DNA of 64,000 nucleotides from Bacteroidales bacterium (lineage in GTDB: Bacteria; Bacteroidota; Bacteroidia; Bacteroidales; UBA932): the NCBI GenBank assembly GCA_017557535.1, contig JAFYYM010000079.1:62001-126000 (forward strand), in the 5' to 3' direction. Of this stretch, positions 50,838 through 58,884 are shown piece by piece. The notes below the pieces were generated by a model that saw only the letters and a list, made by a program, of their open reading frames with translations, searched no databases and was not told the origin of the DNA. The position numbers and the translations under genes were made by a program. The first letter of the stretch is position 1, and the number at the start of each line of letters is the position of its first letter.

Positions 50838-52333
50838 GAAGATTATTAAGACTCGCAGCCTCTGCGCTGCTTCTCATGGGCGTCTCCGGGACGCTCGGAG
50901 CCGCCGATTATTTCGCGAGAGATTTCGGTGCGGTTCCTGACGGCATGACCGTCAACACGGTGAGCATTCAGGCGGCCATCGACTTCGTGTCCGCTCATGG
51001 TGGTGGTAAAGTCGTTCTGGACAAAGGTGACTACGTGTCAGGATCCATCTATTTGAAAAATGATGTGACTCTTTGGATTGACGAGGACTCCGCCCTGCTG
51101 GGCTCTCTAAATCCGTTTGATTATATCAAGGATCCCGACGCCAAATGGACCGCTTTGATCTTCGCCATCGGACAGAAGAACATCGGTATCGAGGGTGGTG
51201 GCACTATCGATGGACGCGGCTTCAGCATAGCCACAAGGTACATAGACTTCGTCCATCTTGGAGTCATTGAAGACGATCTCAGGAACGACCGTCTACAAGA
51301 AGCGAAGCGCCCTGAGAATATCCATTTCTACAAGTGCGAGGGAATTGTCATACGTGACCTTCTGCTCAAGGATCCGGGATGCTGGAACCAGCAGTACGAC
51401 AAATGCCGCGACATCCTTGTTGAAAGAGTACATGTTGATGCGAAATCCTACTGGAACAACGACGGTATTGACATTGTGGACAGCAGCGATGTGATCATCC
51501 GTGACTGCTTCTTCGACGCCGCCGACGATGTTTATTGCTTCAAGAGCCACAGCAATGACGGTATCAGCGAGAACATCCTTGTCGAGAACTGTGTGGGCCG
51601 CTCAAGCGCCAATGGCATCAAGTTCGGAACCTACACCAGGGGAATATTCCGGAACTTCAAGTTCAAGAACATGAAAATCTACGACACCTATCGCAGCGCG
51701 ATCACCATCGCCACGGTTGACGGTGCGATAATCGAGGATGTTGAGATCGACGGTGTAGAGAGTATCCACACCGGTAACCCCATATTCCTGCGTACCGGCA
51801 CCCGTCACACTCGTGATGACCAGAAACCGGTCCTGAGAAACATCGTGATCAAGAACATGTATGCGGAGGTGCCTCTCGACAAACCCGACGCAGGCTACAG
51901 CTATGAGGGCCCTGTCGAGGACCTGCCTCGCAACGTCCTTCCCAGTATAATCTACGGCAACCCCGACATCAAAATCGAGAATGTGCGCCTGGAGAACATC
52001 GAGATCGTATACCCGGGGCATGCTGATCCTGAATATGCATACAGAGGTTCCTCCAAAGAAGAACTTGACGCTATTCCCGAGATGGAAACCAGCTACCCTG
52101 AGTTCTCTAACTGGAAAGAGCTTCCCGCCTGGGGCTTCTATATCCGCCACGCCAACGGCATAGTTTTCGACAACGTGAAGATCACCGTAGACGGTGAGGA
52201 TTACCGCCCGGCGATTGTGACCGACGATGTCAACGGATTGAGGCTCAAGAATGTGGAGATCAACCAAGACACCGCCCCCAAGGGCAAGAAGCAAATCATC
52301 AACAAGGACACCAAGAACATCAAGAAGAAATGA
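50834..52333 (+). CDS. GH28-family polygalacturonase-like enzyme
   Basis: 499 residues with signal peptide (MRRLLRLAASALLLMGVSGTLGA). N-terminal FGAVPDGMTVNTVSIQAAID cap, then beta-helix. Active-site regions: YWNNDGIDIVDSSDV, FDAADDVYCFKSHS, SSANGIKFGTYTRG and PIFLRTGTRH. The same variant GH28 residues occur in the paralogue at 9265-10725, so the two probably share an uncommon specificity, for example rhamnogalacturonan or an unsaturated uronide. It ends RDNGLRLKNVEI-like strands plus a lysine-rich tail. It overlaps both neighbours by ATGA, so GH106, GH28 and the short GH28-like gene are translated together. Confidence 0.9.
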   Translation: MRRLLRLAASALLLMGVSGTLGAADYFARDFGAVPDGMTVNTVSIQAAIDFVSAHGGGKVVLDKGDYVSGSIYLKNDVTLWIDEDSALLGSLNPFDYIKDPDAKWTALIFAIGQKNIGIEGGGTIDGRGFSIATRYIDFVHLGVIEDDLRNDRLQEAKRPENIHFYKCEGIVIRDLLLKDPGCWNQQYDKCRDILVERVHVDAKSYWNNDGIDIVDSSDVIIRDCFFDAADDVYCFKSHSNDGISENILVENCVGRSSANGIKFGTYTRGIFRNFKFKNMKIYDTYRSAITIATVDGAIIEDVEIDGVESIHTGNPIFLRTGTRHTRDDQKPVLRNIVIKNMYAEVPLDKPDAGYSYEGPVEDLPRNVLPSIIYGNPDIKIENVRLENIEIVYPGHADPEYAYRGSSKEELDAIPEMETSYPEFSNWKELPAWGFYIRHANGIVFDNVKITVDGEDYRPAIVTDDVNGLRLKNVEINQDTAPKGKKQIINKDTKNIKKK

Positions 52334-52905
52334 AAAAGATATTGATTATAGCCTCCCTGCTTCTTGTCTCCGTGGCGGGGATGTCACAAGAGAAACAGCC
52401 TCTCTACAAGTCTTCCTTCTTCGGAATCCGTAGTGACGGTACCACGGACAACACCACTTCCATCCAGAAAGCGATTGATTTCATCGCCGAGAAGGGTGGC
52501 GGAACTTTGGAGTTCAGCGTCGGCCGTTATCTCACAGGGTCCGTACAGCTAAAATCGGGGGTTGACATTTCCCTCAGGGAGGGAGCTGTCATCGTGGGTT
52601 CCACGAATATCTATTCCTACAAAGGCGCCAAGGGCATCTTTTGGGGAGAGAATCTTTCCGAAGTGAACATCTATGGCAAAGGTGTTTTCGACGGCAGAGG
52701 TCCGGAACTGCTCCGGAATATTGATGGACAAATCAAGATGAGGCATCTTGATGATCCGGTTATACCCACCCTCATCTATCTGAAGAATTGTGAGAAAGTG
52801 ACCTTGCAGAATTTCATTTTACGTTACCCTGCCACAAGAGATCAGCTTTACATTATTGAAGGCGGTGACGTGAAAATCGAAGGCTGCTACTCAGACACGA
52901 AATGA
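52330..52905 (+). CDS. truncated GH28-like protein without catalytic residues
   Basis: 191 residues with signal peptide (MKKILIIASLLLVSVAGMSQ). It matches the N-terminal 180 residues of the GH28 at 9265 (FGIRSDGTTDNTTSIQKAID, GRYLTGSVQLKSGVDISL, REGAVIVGSTNIY) but stops at EGCYSDTK, just before the NNDG active-site strand. The stop overlaps the next ATG (52902-52905), so the junction looks natural. It may be a remnant made by deletion, or a short beta-helix accessory protein. No catalysis is expected. Confidence 0.75.
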   Translation: MKKILIIASLLLVSVAGMSQEKQPLYKSSFFGIRSDGTTDNTTSIQKAIDFIAEKGGGTLEFSVGRYLTGSVQLKSGVDISLREGAVIVGSTNIYSYKGAKGIFWGENLSEVNIYGKGVFDGRGPELLRNIDGQIKMRHLDDPVIPTLIYLKNCEKVTLQNFILRYPATRDQLYIIEGGDVKIEGCYSDTK

Positions 52906-55100
52906 GAAAGATTATTATTGTGACAGTCCTGGCTCTGTGCATCAGTGCGGTAGCCGGGGCTGAGAATTATGCCTGGAAGGCCAAGTGGATCAGTAAGCAA
53001 TATTACCAAAGCGAGACCAATTCATGGCTCGCTTTCCGAAAAGACATTGACCTTGAGAAGGTTCCGTCTTCTCTCGTGGCCAGGATCGCTGTTGACACGA
53101 AGTACTGGCTTTGGATCAACGGCGAGCCTGTGATCTATGAGGGTGGCCTGAAAAGAGGTCCGTCCATAGGCGGAGGTTATTACGACAAAGTCGAAATCGC
53201 ACCTTATCTGAAAGAGGGCCCAAACAGGATCTCAGTCCTTGTCTGGTTTATGGGGAAGGCTGGGTTCAGCCATCTGAGCAGCGGCACTTGCGCCCTGCTT
53301 TTCGATGCCCGCTGCCCCGAAGTCGAAATTCTTTCCGATGAATCTTGGGAGTGTTCCGTACAATACGGGTATGGAACCGCCTCGCACCCGATCACAAACT
53401 ACCGTCTCTCTGAAAGCAATATCCGCTACGACGCCAACTTGTTCGATTACAATTGGTTCAAGACCCCAATTCCCAAGCCGGAAGAAAGACCTGTGCCACG
53501 CAAGGCTCCGGATTGGCTAGGATCGTCAATTGAGCTTCCTTACCTCCCCGGAGACATCCCTATGGGAGAACTGGTCGAAAGGCCGATCCCCCAGTGGAAG
53601 AACTATGGTCTTAAGGAATACCTATCAATGCGCCAATGCGGAGACACGCTCTATTGCAAACTTCCGTATAACGGTCATTTCTCCCCTTGGTTTAAAGTTG
53701 AGGCTCCGAAGGGGCTGGTGATTTCGATGCACACCGATCACGATATTGTCTCTAATGCCAAATGTGTCAGTGCGGAATATGTCACCACGGAAGGCGTCCA
53801 GGAATATGAGAGTTTCGGCTGGATGAACGGGGAAGAATTGTATTATGTTTTTCCTCCGGAGGTCAAAGTCCTGGGTGTAAAGTTCCGGGAGACCGGATAC
53901 GATGCGGAGTTCTCCGGGTCTTTCTCCTGCTCCGATCCCATTCTCAATGATTATTGGCAGAAAGCCCAAAGGACGCTATACGTCTGCATGAGGGACACTT
54001 ATTATGACTGCCCCGACCGTGAGAGGGCCCAATGGTGGGGTGACGAGGTCAACGAGCTGAACGAGGCCTTCTATCTTCTTGACCGCAAGGCCGACAAGCT
54101 CGCCCGCAAGGGTATTATGGAACTGGTCCGCTGGCAAAAGCCTGACGGCGTCATGTACGCCCCTATCCCTTGCTCCAATTATTTCAAGGAACTTCCTATG
54201 CAGATCCTGAACTCCATCGGCTGGTATGGTTTCAGGGGATATGCTTTCTATTCAGGTGATTATTCTTTTGTGAAAGATGTCTATCCCGCTATCCACAAAT
54301 ATCTCCACGAAGTATGGAAGCTTGATGCTGACGGTCTTCCTATTTACCGTGTTGGTGGTTGGGACTGGCCTGACGCGGGAGCCCACCAAGATCGAGTGGC
54401 TCAGTCGCATTTGTGGTATTACCTTGCCCTAAAAGCTGAGGCAGAGTTCGCCAGGATGCTGGGCAAGGAGACGGAAGCTACTGAGAACGAGGCTATTATG
54501 TCAAAAATAGAGACAGTGCTGAACTCGAAATATTGGAATGGCTCAGCCTATATCACTCCCGGATTCGAGGACCTTCCGGATGACCGGGTCCAGGCTTTGG
54601 CTGTCATCTCTGGAGTAGCTTCCCCGGATAAATATCCCATGTTGAAAAAAGTGTTCGCCGAACGCTTCAACGCGACAACTTACATGTTCCCTTATGTACT
54701 TGACGCCCTTTACAAAATGGAAGAACCGCAGATGGCCCTGGACAGGATGCGGAAGCTTTGCCCAACCATAATGAAAGACAGCTGCACAACACTATGGGAG
54801 CACTGGAATTTTGAAGGCACCTGCAACCACGCATGGGCCGGGGGCGGGGTCATATCAATGGTCCGCCAACTGGCCGGAATTGATGCCTTGAAGCCTGGTT
54901 ATCAAGAGTTTAAGGTCAAACCCCAGATGGGTGACCTTAAGTGGATCAAGACCGGTTTTGATACCAATTACGGCAGAATCGAGGTCTATCTTCAGAAAAA
55001 GGGAAAGAAGATAGATGCTGAAATAACCGTTCCGGAGGGTACGTCATGCAAAGCCGGAGGCAAGACTCTCGCCCCGGGAACTCACAAAGTCAGGATTTAA
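52902..55100 (+). CDS. GH78-family alpha-L-rhamnosidase
   Basis: 732 residues with signal peptide (MRKIIIVTVLALCISAVAGA). N-terminal beta-sandwich domains (about 25-330: YAWKAKWISKQYYQSETN, LWINGEPVIYEGGLKRGP) lead into the (alpha/alpha)6 barrel: DTYYDCPDRERAQWWGDEVNELNEAF (general acid region), PMQILNSIGWYGFRGYAFYSGD, VGGWDWPDAGAHQDRV and TTLWEHWNFEGTCNHAWAGG. The C-terminal Bacteroidota tail is complete. It releases alpha-L-rhamnose from rhamnogalacturonan oligomers, complementing GH106 and GH28. It converges on the FAD oxidoreductase with a 4-nt overlap. Confidence 0.9.
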   Translation: MRKIIIVTVLALCISAVAGAENYAWKAKWISKQYYQSETNSWLAFRKDIDLEKVPSSLVARIAVDTKYWLWINGEPVIYEGGLKRGPSIGGGYYDKVEIAPYLKEGPNRISVLVWFMGKAGFSHLSSGTCALLFDARCPEVEILSDESWECSVQYGYGTASHPITNYRLSESNIRYDANLFDYNWFKTPIPKPEERPVPRKAPDWLGSSIELPYLPGDIPMGELVERPIPQWKNYGLKEYLSMRQCGDTLYCKLPYNGHFSPWFKVEAPKGLVISMHTDHDIVSNAKCVSAEYVTTEGVQEYESFGWMNGEELYYVFPPEVKVLGVKFRETGYDAEFSGSFSCSDPILNDYWQKAQRTLYVCMRDTYYDCPDRERAQWWGDEVNELNEAFYLLDRKADKLARKGIMELVRWQKPDGVMYAPIPCSNYFKELPMQILNSIGWYGFRGYAFYSGDYSFVKDVYPAIHKYLHEVWKLDADGLPIYRVGGWDWPDAGAHQDRVAQSHLWYYLALKAEAEFARMLGKETEATENEAIMSKIETVLNSKYWNGSAYITPGFEDLPDDRVQALAVISGVASPDKYPMLKKVFAERFNATTYMFPYVLDALYKMEEPQMALDRMRKLCPTIMKDSCTTLWEHWNFEGTCNHAWAGGGVISMVRQLAGIDALKPGYQEFKVKPQMGDLKWIKTGFDTNYGRIEVYLQKKGKKIDAEITVPEGTSCKAGGKTLAPGTHKVRI

Positions 55101-57058
55101 TTCTTGACGAACAAGATACCATCGGCGTGAATTCCGGGTTCATCAGAAAGGATGCGGATACTTCCTGATTTGCCTTTCTTCAACCCTAAATCTCCAAGCT
55201 TTACCCATTCTCCACGGGTTTGACCTTCCACAAGCAGGTCAGACCTGTTGAACGGGACGGTTGTCTTATTTCCGTCAACCTCGATCTCGAAGGTGGTGCT
55301 CCCACAGCCGTCATTCTGCTGGAATGCGTATACAGAATAATCTCCGTCAAGATTCTCCGGTATACGGTAGGCCAGATGATTAGCCGAAGGATCGCCTTCA
55401 TAAAGGAGATATGTCTTTCCGTAAGCGCCTCTTCCGTTCACGACGGTCCATCCTTCCTTATTCTCAATGAATTCGGAATCCTCGTCGATCAAGGTATCGG
55501 GCTCTCTTCCGTCCAGGCATGGATCTGTGGCGTAGATTTCCTGAATCTTAGAGACGTCCACTTTCTGTACATCTCCCTTGCCGGCCATTGCCGCAGCCAT
55601 ACCGCAGGTCTGACCCATTCCCATGAACACGGGCTCCATCCTGATGGAACCATATGCGATGTGAGAAGCCGATAGACACACCGGAACCAGCAGGTTTGTG
55701 CACTCCTCTCGCTTTGGTGTAAGGCTCTTGTAGGAGACGGGATAGGGTTGGCTGACTCCTTTTTGGACATCTCCCTCGTTTTTGACCATCAGCTTCCCGT
55801 CTTGCTCGATAACGATTCGCTCGCAGTTATGCGAGTCCATACCATAGGCGGCGAATCCAATTCCGTCAGTAATCTGAGTCTTACCTTCACAGTCAGCCTG
55901 CGTGGCCACATATTCTCCGACAAGTCTTCTGGCTTCACGGATATAAAGCTGATGGGTCCAATGACCTGTACGGGAATACTCATCCTTAGGAAGGCCCCAT
56001 CTGCGGATCTCGTTCTGGATGTTGGCCGGAATGCGGGGATCTGTCAAGTAGAAGTACAAAAGGCCGAGAGTGTAGTCTTTATGGGCCTTTAATATCTCGT
56101 CTCTCTCATCCCATGAGGCCTCGGGATAACTGTGATTCATCCCTATCATGTCCGTTGAGAATGGTCCTTTGTTGTTGATGTCGGTCTTATGGTTGGGCAT
56201 CAGGCTCCAGATGAAATAGTTATTCAAACCAGGATTAGGATCGGCCTCAATAACCCTTATTAGCAATTCGTATTTAGACGGGTCATAATTCTCCGGCTTC
56301 TCAATGGGAATCATGTTATCAGGATCATTGGTAAGGCAAATCCTGTAGTTATATGCCTGCACACAGTCATCCCCGGTACCGTTTTCCTTCCTCTTAGCGT
56401 CGCTGATTCCCCAAAGCAAGCCACTCTCAGGATTGCCGGGCTCGACAAAAGGATCGATCCCGTCCACGAATTGATGCTGGTCAAGGAGTTGGAAACCGTC
56501 CCATGTCTCCCCATATTCGCTGTTATCTTCGCGGCCGACCCGGTAACTGATACCAGATTTTGCCATCAGGTCTCCCTCATACGAGCAGTCGATGAACTGG
56601 TCCGCCTTAATGGTTGTGGAGCCTCCCTTGCGGTCAGTGCAAGTGATTGACTTTATTCTGGTTCCTTCTTTCTCTACTGACTCGAGATACCAGCCCTGCA
56701 TTACCTTGATACGGGGATTGTCGAGATATTCCATCAGGATACCCTCAGCCACGCTTGGCTCGAACAGCCACTGCTCAAGTTTGCCGTAATGGTTGCCGAG
56801 CTTGCGGTAGAACTGCCTCGCGAGACCTATCACAGCCTGTTTATTTCCGATATCGGTCTGGCCAAGTCCGCCTGTGGTCATGCCACCGATGGTCTGGTCA
56901 GGGCAGATGATGGTAACATGGCTTCCCATCTTCGCGGCCGAGTAAGCCGCTGTGACACAAGCGGAACTTCCGCCATAAATGCAGACTTCATTTCCTTTGC
57001 CGCATGACAGCAACAGGAGCGTGAACGTTAAAACAAGGAAGAGGTTTTTCATTTTCAT
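55097..57058 (-). CDS. FAD-dependent oxidoreductase lipoprotein
   Basis: 653 residues from ATG 57058; a TTG at 57070 is the longer alternative. Lipoprotein signal (LTFTLLLLSC). FAD-binding Rossmann motif VCIYGGSSACVTAAYSAAKMGSHVTII, then TIGGMTTGGLGQTDIG and FIDCSYEGDLMAKSGISYRVGRE, the FAD_oxidored (PF12831) pattern seen in Bacteroidota polysaccharide loci; the last 130 residues look like a golvesin/CBM-type beta domain (WTVVNGRGAYGKTYLLYEGD, EWVKLGDLGLKKGKSGSIRIL). It would oxidise a sugar or similar alcohol, but electron acceptor and substrate are unknown. Confidence 0.88.
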   Translation of the reverse strand: MKMKNLFLVLTFTLLLLSCGKGNEVCIYGGSSACVTAAYSAAKMGSHVTIICPDQTIGGMTTGGLGQTDIGNKQAVIGLARQFYRKLGNHYGKLEQWLFEPSVAEGILMEYLDNPRIKVMQGWYLESVEKEGTRIKSITCTDRKGGSTTIKADQFIDCSYEGDLMAKSGISYRVGREDNSEYGETWDGFQLLDQHQFVDGIDPFVEPGNPESGLLWGISDAKRKENGTGDDCVQAYNYRICLTNDPDNMIPIEKPENYDPSKYELLIRVIEADPNPGLNNYFIWSLMPNHKTDINNKGPFSTDMIGMNHSYPEASWDERDEILKAHKDYTLGLLYFYLTDPRIPANIQNEIRRWGLPKDEYSRTGHWTHQLYIREARRLVGEYVATQADCEGKTQITDGIGFAAYGMDSHNCERIVIEQDGKLMVKNEGDVQKGVSQPYPVSYKSLTPKREECTNLLVPVCLSASHIAYGSIRMEPVFMGMGQTCGMAAAMAGKGDVQKVDVSKIQEIYATDPCLDGREPDTLIDEDSEFIENKEGWTVVNGRGAYGKTYLLYEGDPSANHLAYRIPENLDGDYSVYAFQQNDGCGSTTFEIEVDGNKTTVPFNRSDLLVEGQTRGEWVKLGDLGLKKGKSGSIRILSDEPGIHADGILFVKN

Positions 57059-57131
57059 CTGTATTGACAAGTAACTCGTTGTTCGTTGAGCACCAAATTA
57101 CTAATTAATACTGGAATCGCAAAACCGGACC

Positions 57132-58067
57132 TTATTCCGCCGGGATGTAGATGGTAGTGGCGCTCCAGTCGGTTGCCACAGCTTTGTTCCAGTCTCCTTT
57201 TTCGAATTTAAGACCATAATATTTACCGAACCGGTCCTCGACATCGTACAGTGTCGTGAAGCGGAAGTCTTCATGCTCAGAAAGGAATTCATCCCTCACT
57301 TTGGCCGCCGCTTCGGTGAGGTTCGCTCTGTCGATCGGGAAGTATGTCTTTTCCCAATCCCAGTTACGGCCTTGCGAAGACTTCGCTGTCTTGATTATGC
57401 CATTGTCCTTAAAGAAGATAAGGTTGTTGCCGGCCTCGTTCACACTCCCAAGGATAGTCGAGCCCGCCGGTAAAAACCCGATTACGCTGTTTAACGACGG
57501 GGTGATATCCCTCCACCAATATGAAGGGTTCACATAATTATGTTCATAATAAAGCAGGTCGCCATCCTCGTCAATCGCTATGGTGTTGGATTCATATATA
57601 ACACCGTTGATCGCATCCTCGTCTTCGTAAGGAATCTCGAAACAAAACTCATATTGTTTCTTCTCGAAATACCGGCGGGATATCTCCATCACGTAGCTGT
57701 TGTCAGATAAATAGTCTTCGTTATCCACTCCCGTGCCGACGTACGCCCTGGCTACCTTCCTTGGAATCTGGTAGATGAAATTCTCTTTTGAATATACCTT
57801 ATTGGTCATCATCCAAATGCCTTCCTTATAGTGGGCGGTCGCTTTAAATCCATCACTATCAACGAATTCCAATTCAGCCCAACCCTGGTAATCTTCAATG
57901 AAACGGTCACTCAGGAGAGTCGCTCCGGGGTAGCGATGTGAGAAATGCTCCATAACACTTTCCGGGATCGGATCATAAGGAGCTGGTCCCGTTTTGTCGC
58001 ATCCCATTAACACAAACACGCTGATGAGAAGTACCGCAAGACTATATTTAGAGATCTTCTTTATCAT
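57132..58067 (-). CDS. PepSY-like lipoprotein
   Basis: 311 residues with lipoprotein signal (VLLISVFVLMGC). Two PepSY/DUF2874-like units are recognisable by their helix-strand rhythm: VMEHFSHRYPGATLLSDRFIEDYQGWAELEFVDSDGFKATAHYKEGIWMMTNK-type at about 39-90 and KVRDEFLSEHEDFRFTTLYDVEDRFGKYYGLKFEKGD near the end. Such proteins may inhibit proteases or bind peptides at the envelope, but the role here is unknown. A TATCTTCG box lies 26 nt upstream. Confidence 0.65.
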   Translation of the reverse strand: MIKKISKYSLAVLLISVFVLMGCDKTGPAPYDPIPESVMEHFSHRYPGATLLSDRFIEDYQGWAELEFVDSDGFKATAHYKEGIWMMTNKVYSKENFIYQIPRKVARAYVGTGVDNEDYLSDNSYVMEISRRYFEKKQYEFCFEIPYEDEDAINGVIYESNTIAIDEDGDLLYYEHNYVNPSYWWRDITPSLNSVIGFLPAGSTILGSVNEAGNNLIFFKDNGIIKTAKSSQGRNWDWEKTYFPIDRANLTEAAAKVRDEFLSEHEDFRFTTLYDVEDRFGKYYGLKFEKGDWNKAVATDWSATTIYIPAE

Positions 58068-58092
58068 TCTGAAGTCATTTTACAAAGGACTG

Positions 58093-58100
58093 CGAAGATA
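58093..58100 (-). promoter_or_regulatory. -7-like box of the PepSY-like gene
   Basis: Minus-strand TATCTTCG, followed by CA as at 36897-36904; one base off TAnnTTTG. Confidence 0.3.
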
Positions 58101-58178
58101 CCTCTATTTTACGTTATTGCCAATGTTTTTAACTTTTATTATTTGTTATCTATTTGTTAAAATGTTACCATATTGTTG

Positions 58179-58186
58179 TATATTTG
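58179..58186 (+). promoter_or_regulatory. -7 promoter element of the toxin-antitoxin operon
   Basis: TATATTTG matches TAnnTTTG and ends 5 nt before ATG 58192; a TTTG at 58153-58156 could serve as -33 (22-nt spacer). Confidence 0.5.
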
Positions 58187-58191
58187 TAAAA

Positions 58192-58473
58192 ATGATAACT
58201 TTTATGGAATCTGTCAGCGGCAAGGTACAAACGGGGCTCCGGCTCGATCCGGAACTCTATAATCGCTTGAAAATAAAAGCGAAGCAGCAGAAGCGCTCGT
58301 TCAATAGTTATGTTGAGACTCTTCTTGCGGCATCAGCAGATGTGGATTACCCAACCCTGAGAAAAGGATTCAAGGTGTCTGATGAGATCCTTGCCCTGGG
58401 AAACACTCTGCCTCATTATTCAGAAGAAGAAATCGCCGCGGATGACCGTCTGGCTTATTTGCTGTCAAAATGA
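58192..58473 (+). CDS. ribbon-helix-helix antitoxin
   Basis: 93 residues from ATG 58192; a second in-frame ATG at 58204 (MESVSGKVQTG) is possible. The RHH (CopG/Arc-like) DNA-binding motif is GKVQTGLRLDPELYNRLKIKAKQQKRSFNSYVETLL. The C-terminal half (VDYPTLRKGFKVSDEILALGNTLPHYSEEEIAADDRLAYLL) is acidic and would wrap the toxin. The gene overlaps the PIN-domain gene by ATGA, the normal antitoxin-first order. It should repress its own promoter with the toxin as co-repressor. Confidence 0.82.
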   Translation: MITFMESVSGKVQTGLRLDPELYNRLKIKAKQQKRSFNSYVETLLAASADVDYPTLRKGFKVSDEILALGNTLPHYSEEEIAADDRLAYLLSK

Positions 58474-58883
58474 GAGTATTCCTGGACACAAACATAATAA
58501 TCGACCTTCTGGACAATTCCCGAGAGGGTTTCATGAGTGCCGCTTTGATCTTTGAAGCCGCCAAGGAGGGACTGCTTAATGTGTGCCTCTCCTCACAATC
58601 CATAACAGACTGTTCATATATCGCCAGAAAGAAACCTTTGGCTGTCTTCCAAGGTGCGATAGGGCGCATCCTTCCTTTTATTGATATCCTTCTGCTAACT
58701 AAGGAGAATCTATCAAAAGCCGTGGCCAGTGATTGCCCTGATTTTGAAGATGCCGCGTTAATAGCCTGTGCCGAGGATAACCTCTGTGATATGATTATCA
58801 CATCTAACACAAAGCATATCAAACCTTTCACGACCCTCTTGGTGCAGTCGCCTGGAGAGTTCGTACAGAAGATGAGAGGTTGA
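58470..58883 (+). CDS. vapC-like: PIN-domain ribonuclease toxin
   Basis: 137 residues. The PIN acidic residues are visible: FLDTNIIIDLLDNS (Asp about 5), SITDCSYIARKK, and DCPDFEDAALIACAEDN with TSNTKHIKPF (final strand). It is a magnesium-dependent endoribonuclease in type II toxin-antitoxin modules, often cutting tRNA or rRNA. Paired with the RHH antitoxin by a 4-nt overlap. The gene ends 1 nt from the convergent GH43-like gene. Confidence 0.85.
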   Translation: MRVFLDTNIIIDLLDNSREGFMSAALIFEAAKEGLLNVCLSSQSITDCSYIARKKPLAVFQGAIGRILPFIDILLLTKENLSKAVASDCPDFEDAALIACAEDNLCDMIITSNTKHIKPFTTLLVQSPGEFVQKMRG

Positions 58884-58884
58884 T

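Noticed and set aside
57994..58191. N-terminal extension of the RHH antitoxin
   Set aside because: It covers the promoters of both flanking genes and overlaps the divergent PepSY-like gene.
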